This document shows, piece by piece, positions 58,081 through 64,000 of a stretch of 64,000 nucleotides of DNA. The stretch's first letter is position 1; the number at the start of each line of letters is the position of its first letter. The position numbers and the translations under genes are program-made. The notes under the pieces were generated by a model, which made no database searches, was not told the DNA's origin, and saw only the letters and a program-made list of their open reading frames with translations. The DNA comes from Plutella xylostella (Eukaryota; Arthropoda; Insecta; Lepidoptera; Plutellidae), in contig NC_064006.1 in assembly GCF_932276165.1 (NCBI RefSeq), positions 5,284,501 through 5,348,500 of the forward strand, read 5' to 3'.

Positions 58081-58558
58081 TAGATTAGAAAATGTGACGA
58101 CGTGCGCTGTAATATGTTTGGCCTATTGCTGCTGTTCGTGGAAAACTGAAAATATCGATATAATTATTCCAAAAATTAAATTTTCATCTCTATACTACAA
58201 CATAAGGCTCTACTCCTATTTTCCGTACTAATTTTAATGGTTTGGTGCTCACTGTTAGTTGCAAGCGTTGCACATATTGTACATCATAATACAAACAGCT
58301 TTAGTGTAAATATTTATTAAGTTGCGGGTCTTAGGTAAATACATATAAAATAATGTTTGTTCTTTTTCCACCGGGTGAGGATAGACCTACCGCATCTGGA
58401 AAAATTTAGAAATAGTTTTTTATTTTATTCCTAAAAATCTTGGTTTGTCTTGTTTTGCCTTGCCGGTGGATTTTCAACCTTTAAGGTGAGTAATTGAACA
58501 ATGAACGGTACGGTAGCAGGACTAAGTTCATGATTTAATGGTATTTATTTACGCCGCC
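58081..58558. other. Intergenic DNA, nothing recognised
   Basis: AT-rich sequence between the promoter-like segment and the LINE 3' end. Confidence 0.35.
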
Positions 58559-58944
58559 AACTCAAATTCAAAAATTCAAAATTCAAAATTATTTATTATC
58601 CATATAACACAAAAACATAATTATAAAAGATACACCTTGCCCTTACAATTTTACAAAATTTTATGTTTATAACTGAAATTAATTATAGTGGCCCCACACT
58701 AAGCAAGCTTGTATCGTGGGTACCTTTACAAAGATTTACTTAATACTATTTCGCAGAGGTAGTTAGGCAGGTTTTTGAGTCAGTCAGTCAGTTTGTAGAT
58801 AGGTATGAAATATGAATCCTAAACTAATTCTAAACATGCAATAAAAGAAAAAATAAATTAGGGGTAATAATATAAAATGAATACGGTGAATAAATATATA
58901 CTTTTATAAATATATACATTGATGTGAGTAAGTAATAATATATT

Positions 58945-61914
58945 TTAAAATATGATTTTAAGAATATCTTCAGTATGTTCATATGACAAATTAAGTAAAA
59001 TCTTATATGTTTTCAATTTAACCTCATTGCACGTGTTTTCACGGAAGTCACAAATACTGTGAAGTTTATTATAAACAAACGGGTGCAGAAAATAGGGAAA
59101 TTTTTGGGCGAACTTCGTTTTTACCTGAGTAACGTTAGCTCTGTATATTCTTTTCCTAATTACTTCAGGATAGTCTGTTGAATTTAGCATTTGTTTGTGA
59201 ACTCTGGGTACGATTTTGTAAATAAATAATCTACGGACACTAAGAAGCTCTGCCTCCAAATACAATTTGCGTGTTGGGTATCTGTACTTTCTTTTTAACA
59301 TTACCTTTATGACAGACCGCTGAGCTCTTTCCACCTCTATTATTGTAGTCTTATCTGATCCTCCCCATACCGAAATACAATAGCAAATAACAGATTCACA
59401 GATGGCTTTGTAAATAGTTTTCAGCAGTGGAAGGTCTGCAGAATTGCGGAGGTGCTTCATTATATTAATGACTTTTCTCACTCTACCAGAAAGAACATGA
59501 ATGTGGGGTTTAAAAGAGAGGTGTTGGTCCAGTATCACCCCCAAATACCTAACGTTGTCTACCCTACTCAATTCTGGGCACCGGCATGATACGGCTAGGT
59601 GGTTAAAAGGTCGAAGCTGTCCGCCGCATTTGTGGATTTGAAGTTTGGCAGCTAGTGGAGGTTTCGATGCTAAAGTTTTATGAAAACAGATGTAATTTGT
59701 TTTTTCAGCGTTTAGAGTTAAAAGATTACGAAGTAACCACTTAGCAACCTCGCTCATGCCCTCTTCCGCCATAAGATAAACATCATCCCAGGAATCCCCA
59801 TGAAAAATTACGGCTGTGTCATCTGCGTAGCAGTATAGTTTGGCTTTTCCGATTGCAAGGGATGAAATGTCATTTAGGTACATCAAAAATAATGTTGGGC
59901 CCAGAATGCTACCTTGCGGCACGCCAAAAGTGATCTCCGTAATTGAGCTAGTAGTTTGTCCAATTTTTGTACACTGTTTTCGCTTTGATAAATAACTTTG
60001 AAACCACTTCAAAACTATTCCTCTGATTCCAAAAGACTCTAATTTATTTAGTAGGATAGGCACAGACACCGTGTCGAACGCTTTAGAAAGGTCCAGGAAC
60101 ACACCCAAGCACGATTTTCCACTATCCAAAAGAGAGGAAACAGACTTGACCATATCTCCCACGGCGTCTTCGGTTGATAAGCCACGTCTGAAACCATACT
60201 GTCGGTCATATAGTAGGTTGTGGGTCTCGAGAAAGTGTACCAAACGAACGTTAACTATCTTTTCCAGGATCTTGGAGAATGTTGGGAGCAATGATATTGG
60301 ACGATAGTTTGAGGGGTCATTCTTTGAACCGCTTTTATGTATTGGAGAAACTGATGCAGTTTTCCATACCTCTGGGAAAACTCCCTCAGATAAACTGTTG
60401 TTATAGATGTGTAAGAGGGGGATCACAACATACTTGCTGAGTTTTTTAATAAGCCTGTTACTAACTTTATCCAAACCAGGGGCGCTACTTGTTGGGAGAT
60501 GCTGTATTATTGAACTCAGTTCAAGCTCATCAGTTGGATTTAGAAATAAGGAAGCTACGGTAGAGGTGCGTGAGAGCGTTTTAGATGCTAATGAGCCCTC
60601 ACTTTCTCCGGAGACATTAAGTATGTGGCCCGCCAGAGAGGCTCCTATGGAACAGAAAAAGGAGTTACAGTGATCTATGGAATCCTGTGGATTGTCACAA
60701 GTGGAAAGCAGCGGTGTGTTGTTAGTCTTAGGTTTATGTGCGTGACAGATATCCTTTATTGAATTCCAGAGTTTTTTAGGTTCATTTTTATTGCGGTTCA
60801 ATTCATTTCTTTCGTACTCGTGTTTTAGGTTATGAAGAAGAGTATTACAAAAATTTCGATATCGTAAATATGTCAATTTCACTATGTCATTGTTAGGATA
60901 TTTACGAGTTTTTGCGTGCAGAGCATCCCTATTTTTAATGCATTTCATCAGACCAGGAGTGATCCAAGGTCTAAAGTTGTATTTTGACCTTGGTATTCTT
61001 ACTTCCTTGGTATGTTTGTCAATGGTGGATGTTATAATGGTCATGAATATATCTGCAGCTCTATCGACTGACTGTTCATTGGTGTCCGGAGACCAGTCAA
61101 GGTTTTCTATATCATTCACTACGGCATCATCGTCTACTTTAAGCAATACTCGTTTTAAGGGTCTGATGACTGCCAACCTTACCCCCAACATGACAAAGTC
61201 GTGATCGGTAACGGTGGCTTTGCAAACAATAGATTCAACGTCCGTTCCAGCTGTGACAAAAATGTGATCTATGCAAGACTTGCCATGAGTTGGTTTCGTA
61301 ACTGCTGGAACCAGACCATGCTCTGCAGTCATACACAGATATTCAGATCGTCCCCTGATAGTTTTGTCTGATATAAGGTCAATGTTAATGTCTCCCGCCA
61401 GTATCACACGACGTTTTTTATCTAGAGTCTGCAATACACCACCAAGAGATGTCACGAAATCTGTCGGGTCGTTGAAGGATGGGGAGCGATAGACACCCAC
61501 TACAGTTGGGTGGTTAGGGATATCCAAAGTTATACAATTACCTTGCTTGAAGGTGGGTTCGTACATTATTGCATCTAAGTCTGATCGGACGTATGCCACA
61601 ACACCGCAGTTTTGATTGATAAAAACGCTTGATTTAAAAGAGGTGTACCCATCGAGCGCTCCAACAATTGTCCTATCACTTAACCGACATTCTGTAAGGA
61701 TAATGACGTCAAAACTCAAATTTAACCTTTTCAACAATACTAGGAAACCATCAAAATTGCACTCAATGCTTCTAATATTAAAGGTGGCAATTTTTAACGG
61801 AAAGTCATTATTTAAAATTTGCTTGCATTCTTCAGCTGTTGCTAATTCGTGACATTTAATCTCGAAAACATTATCCATATTGTTCAAAGTCGTATCTACT
61901 GTTAATTGAGCCAT
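58945..61914 (-). CDS. LINE ORF2: endonuclease and reverse transcriptase
   Basis: 989 aa, the usual length. The APE-type endonuclease spans about 40-247, with FNIRS, E75 (LTEC), YRSPS at 142, GDIN at 174-177, DH at 216-217 and the terminal DH at 237-238. The reverse transcriptase spans about 510-770, with YRPISLL at 537, YGFR at 573, LDLSKAFD at 607-614, GVPQGSILGP at 664-673 and catalytic YADD at 696-699. The C-terminal region carries a CYCISVWGG block and an ERAQRSVIKVM block. It performs target-primed reverse transcription in the nucleus. No internal stops. It belongs to the CR1/jockey group; the exact clade needs a tree. Confidence 0.92.
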   Translation of the reverse strand: MAQLTVDTTLNNMDNVFEIKCHELATAEECKQILNNDFPLKIATFNIRSIECNFDGFLVLLKRLNLSFDVIILTECRLSDRTIVGALDGYTSFKSSVFINQNCGVVAYVRSDLDAIMYEPTFKQGNCITLDIPNHPTVVGVYRSPSFNDPTDFVTSLGGVLQTLDKKRRVILAGDINIDLISDKTIRGRSEYLCMTAEHGLVPAVTKPTHGKSCIDHIFVTAGTDVESIVCKATVTDHDFVMLGVRLAVIRPLKRVLLKVDDDAVVNDIENLDWSPDTNEQSVDRAADIFMTIITSTIDKHTKEVRIPRSKYNFRPWITPGLMKCIKNRDALHAKTRKYPNNDIVKLTYLRYRNFCNTLLHNLKHEYERNELNRNKNEPKKLWNSIKDICHAHKPKTNNTPLLSTCDNPQDSIDHCNSFFCSIGASLAGHILNVSGESEGSLASKTLSRTSTVASLFLNPTDELELSSIIQHLPTSSAPGLDKVSNRLIKKLSKYVVIPLLHIYNNSLSEGVFPEVWKTASVSPIHKSGSKNDPSNYRPISLLPTFSKILEKIVNVRLVHFLETHNLLYDRQYGFRRGLSTEDAVGDMVKSVSSLLDSGKSCLGVFLDLSKAFDTVSVPILLNKLESFGIRGIVLKWFQSYLSKRKQCTKIGQTTSSITEITFGVPQGSILGPTLFLMYLNDISSLAIGKAKLYCYADDTAVIFHGDSWDDVYLMAEEGMSEVAKWLLRNLLTLNAEKTNYICFHKTLASKPPLAAKLQIHKCGGQLRPFNHLAVSCRCPELSRVDNVRYLGVILDQHLSFKPHIHVLSGRVRKVINIMKHLRNSADLPLLKTIYKAICESVICYCISVWGGSDKTTIIEVERAQRSVIKVMLKRKYRYPTRKLYLEAELLSVRRLFIYKIVPRVHKQMLNSTDYPEVIRKRIYRANVTQVKTKFAQKFPYFLHPFVYNKLHSICDFRENTCNEVKLKTYKILLNLSYEHTEDILKIIF

Positions 61915-62304
61915 CTGGATCGTGTATATTTAGAAAATAGATAACTTTTGATTAACGGTGTGATATAATTGATAAATTGCAGACTGTTCGGCATATCCAA
62001 GCTGTATTGTATACTAGGTGCAATAAACATGACTAAGTATGTTCTACTGTTTTTTAATTCTCTAGATTGAGTATTATAGATAGATGTAATTGGGCTTTCA
62101 TATATACGTATATTAACATAAATATAATAGGTATACTTCATGCACATATTATGTATAAAATATATATTATAATCAGATAAATTTGAGAGTGTGTTGAGTT
62201 TTAAATTAAGTACATGCTTTGTTCCTAATGATAATGTGAATGAATAGAGGTATAAAAGTAAAGGTAAAAGAGAGCTAATTATGTATCTATATGCAGCTAG
62301 AATT

Positions 62305-63354
62305 CTAGGCTGTGTGGTTTTCACGCACTCCTCCTGCTTGGCTTTTTTTGACTTCATTAAAGCGTCGGTCGAGCTCTTCGTGAGATCCGATGCTGAGTGC
62401 TGGTGATCCATCAACTCTGCGCAGGTACAGGCGCCCGCCACTGACCCAGCAGTGTTTGTAGTAGCCAGTGGATTTGTTTCGCTCTCTAGCATCCCGAAAT
62501 AACTGACGTGTGGCACGCGTCAAACGCTCATTAATGTATATTTGGTGAGCAGGACCTTCCATTTCTATGTCCGTTGTGGTAAGGTTCCTACGACTTTTCG
62601 CCGATTTTAAAAGGTTGTCTCGTTGAACCTTTCGGAGTAAGCGTACCACGACTGGTCTGGGGGACGGTCTTCCTATTTTCTGACCACCTAAGTCTTGCAG
62701 GCCGAGGCGGGGTCCAACTCGGTTAATCCCATCTATATCAGACTCTGATAGGTTGACTCCGATCTTTTTTGAAATGACAAGGACCGTATGAAGAAGGTTT
62801 TCATTCCGGGATTCTGGCAATCCAATAATTTCCAGTTCGTTTTTCAGTGCTGCTTGCTGAAAAGTGTTAGACTCAATTTTAAGCTCGCATATCGTGGCTT
62901 TTAATTCTGCTATTTCAGTATCTTTCTGGGTCTCTAGAACCTTTAGTCTCATGTCGGTAGAATCAATTTTTGCGTCAATCTTATCTAGGCGATCATTGTA
63001 CATTTTCATTGATTTGAGAACTTCTGCGACACTCTCCGTAAGTTTACCCATCTCCTTCCTTAGTAAACGGATTTCATTTGAGTAGTCATCAAGTGGTAAG
63101 TCGACTTTAGACTTTGGTTTCGATTTTCTTTGTGTAATGTTCGAGGGTGCACTTCGTACAGGCGTAGCGCTGTTATCACCTCCTTTCTTTTTAGCGCAGA
63201 TACAATCTTGGCATATCCATGTATTAGTATCTATCGGGGCGCTTTGACTTGTAGTGGTACAAGCTATATGATAGTGCTTGAAACAACCCTTCACGGTACA
63301 TACAAGGAACTGTTGTTTGTCTTCGATTTTTTGTTGACAGGCCTCGCAATCCAT
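62305..63354 (-). CDS. LINE ORF1: PHD finger, coiled coil, FP25K-like domain
   Basis: 349 aa. A PHD zinc finger occupies residues 3-51 with the C4HC3 pattern C3, C6, C19, C24, H29, C32, C48, C51. A basic linker follows, then a coiled coil at about 90-170. Residues 172-330 (ELEIIGLP, NENLL, NRVGPRLG, YINERLTRATRQLFRDAR, GYYKHCWV, GRLYLRR) resemble the domain shared by insect LINE ORF1 proteins and the baculovirus FP25K protein. ORF1 proteins bind element RNA and form the transposition particle. It lies upstream of ORF2, separated by 390 bp and without overlap. The start at 63354 places the PHD finger at the N-terminus, as expected. Confidence 0.85.
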   Translation of the reverse strand: MDCEACQQKIEDKQQFLVCTVKGCFKHYHIACTTTSQSAPIDTNTWICQDCICAKKKGGDNSATPVRSAPSNITQRKSKPKSKVDLPLDDYSNEIRLLRKEMGKLTESVAEVLKSMKMYNDRLDKIDAKIDSTDMRLKVLETQKDTEIAELKATICELKIESNTFQQAALKNELEIIGLPESRNENLLHTVLVISKKIGVNLSESDIDGINRVGPRLGLQDLGGQKIGRPSPRPVVVRLLRKVQRDNLLKSAKSRRNLTTTDIEMEGPAHQIYINERLTRATRQLFRDARERNKSTGYYKHCWVSGGRLYLRRVDGSPALSIGSHEELDRRFNEVKKSQAGGVRENHTA

Positions 63355-63640
63355 GGTGAAACGTTAGCGAAAATAATATATTCCGCTTCCGATTAGGTAT
63401 CAATGAATGAGACTTACGCTCTATCGCTTCCAAGACGAAGGTAACAGCTCCAGCTGTTACGTAGGTACGCGTACGCGCAACTCGCAGCTCGTTCGTAGGC
63501 AGTTAGCGCGGCAGGGATGGCCGAGCGGGGTAGAGCGCACGACGTCGTCGGCTGGTCTCGGCGCCCGTACCGTCGCCCGCGTCACTGGCCCGTGGACAGG
63601 TTTAGCAGCGCTGCGGTGACTCACCGCGCCGCGCTCCGCC

Positions 63641-64000
63641 GACAGCCGCGATAGATTTAACGGTTTTAAATTATGATTGAAATGTTTTTGCTCACAGCTC
63701 CAAAACGTGATGGTTTATTTAAATTTTGGTTTCACCACTCGATTGCTGGTATTGCAGGGATTCTAATAACTATATATTATATGCGGGTTATGAACTTTTT
63801 ACTGCACTTTGTAATTTAATAAGATGGAGTAACTCAAGAAACAATACTGCCGCTTCCTCGCGCGCGGGGGGAATCCTCGGGGGAAAATTAATTTTCCGAG
63901 TACGTTGCTGTTATCGACATTGCCTGTCCCCACTCTAGCCGTCGGTAGGTATTCCAGCGGTAATGGATTTCCCGCCCCCTCCGTCGCTCGTTCTGCTATT
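63641..64000. other. Window end, nothing recognised
   Basis: Mixed AT- and GC-rich sequence with no gene or element that I recognise. It may contain the 5' junction of the LINE. Confidence 0.3.

Larger units (their letters stand above)
58559..63640 (-). mobile_element. Structurally intact non-LTR retrotransposon (CR1/jockey-like)
   Basis: A minus-strand element with ORF1 (63354-62305), a 390-bp spacer, ORF2 (61914-58945), and a 3' UTR ending in repeated TTTTGAA units at about 58598-58562. Both ORFs are uninterrupted with catalytic residues present, so this copy could have been active recently. The 5' end is not determined. The GC-rich stretch at 63430-63640 is probably its 5' UTR, but I see no target duplication. 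Confidence 0.75.

Noticed and set aside
61902..62516. 204-codon frame across the LINE ORF1/ORF2 spacer
   Set aside because: Its first part is ORF1 read in another frame, and the rest is AT-rich low-complexity sequence without any motif.

Overview
This window looks like nuclear DNA of a lepidopteran (moth or butterfly). It is AT-rich, eukaryotic and intron-bearing. It carries an insect NK homeobox gene of the tinman type, and it is packed with repeats typical of Lepidoptera: tRNA-headed SINEs, the short Helitron-like family with a (TCTG)n tract, RTE-like LINE tails ending in (GAT)n, and many palindromic MITEs. I see no CRISPR array, no operon and no convincing functional tRNA or rRNA gene.

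Only two host protein genes are well supported. tinman lies on the minus strand at 31251-32785, as two exons giving 391 aa with a TN motif and an NK-2 class homeodomain. An apparently intronless Mpv17-family membrane protein gene lies on the plus strand at 44676-45209. The remaining coding sequence belongs to transposons.

Layout. 1-2180: unannotated, with a GC-rich patch near 300-600. 2180-7400: LINE 3' pieces, a long-TIR element with an iterated 20-base motif (about 2750-3950), a TTAA-flanked piggyBac-type MITE (3962-4832), several palindromic MITEs and an AT microsatellite. 7.4-12.9 kb: SINEs, LINE tails and a Helitron-like copy split by a TIR element. 12967-16527: a DNA element with 8-bp target duplications that contains a 5'-truncated LINE. 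19-24.6 kb: SINEs, a Helitron-like copy, LINE fragments and two abutting MITEs. 24780-30712: the most striking structure, a 5.9-kb element with nearly identical inverted arms of about 1 kb. It is inserted in a MITE with a 5-bp duplication, and it holds a nested Tc1-like transposon whose two subterminal regions each carry a tRNA-like sequence. 31.0-33.0 kb: tinman. 35.5-44.2 kb: a tRNA SINE with clear duplications, RTE tails, a piggyBac-like remnant and a TA-flanked TIR element. 44.7-45.2 kb: the Mpv17-like gene. 45.2-58.5 kb: mostly plain intergenic DNA with scattered SINE and MITE copies and a promoter-like CpG-rich spot at about 57960-58080. 58560-63400: a structurally intact two-ORF non-LTR retrotransposon on the minus strand.

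How the pieces interact. The two host genes show no functional link. The main biology visible is layered transposition: elements inserted into elements, often with the target duplications still readable, ending a few hundred bases from the tinman 3' end.
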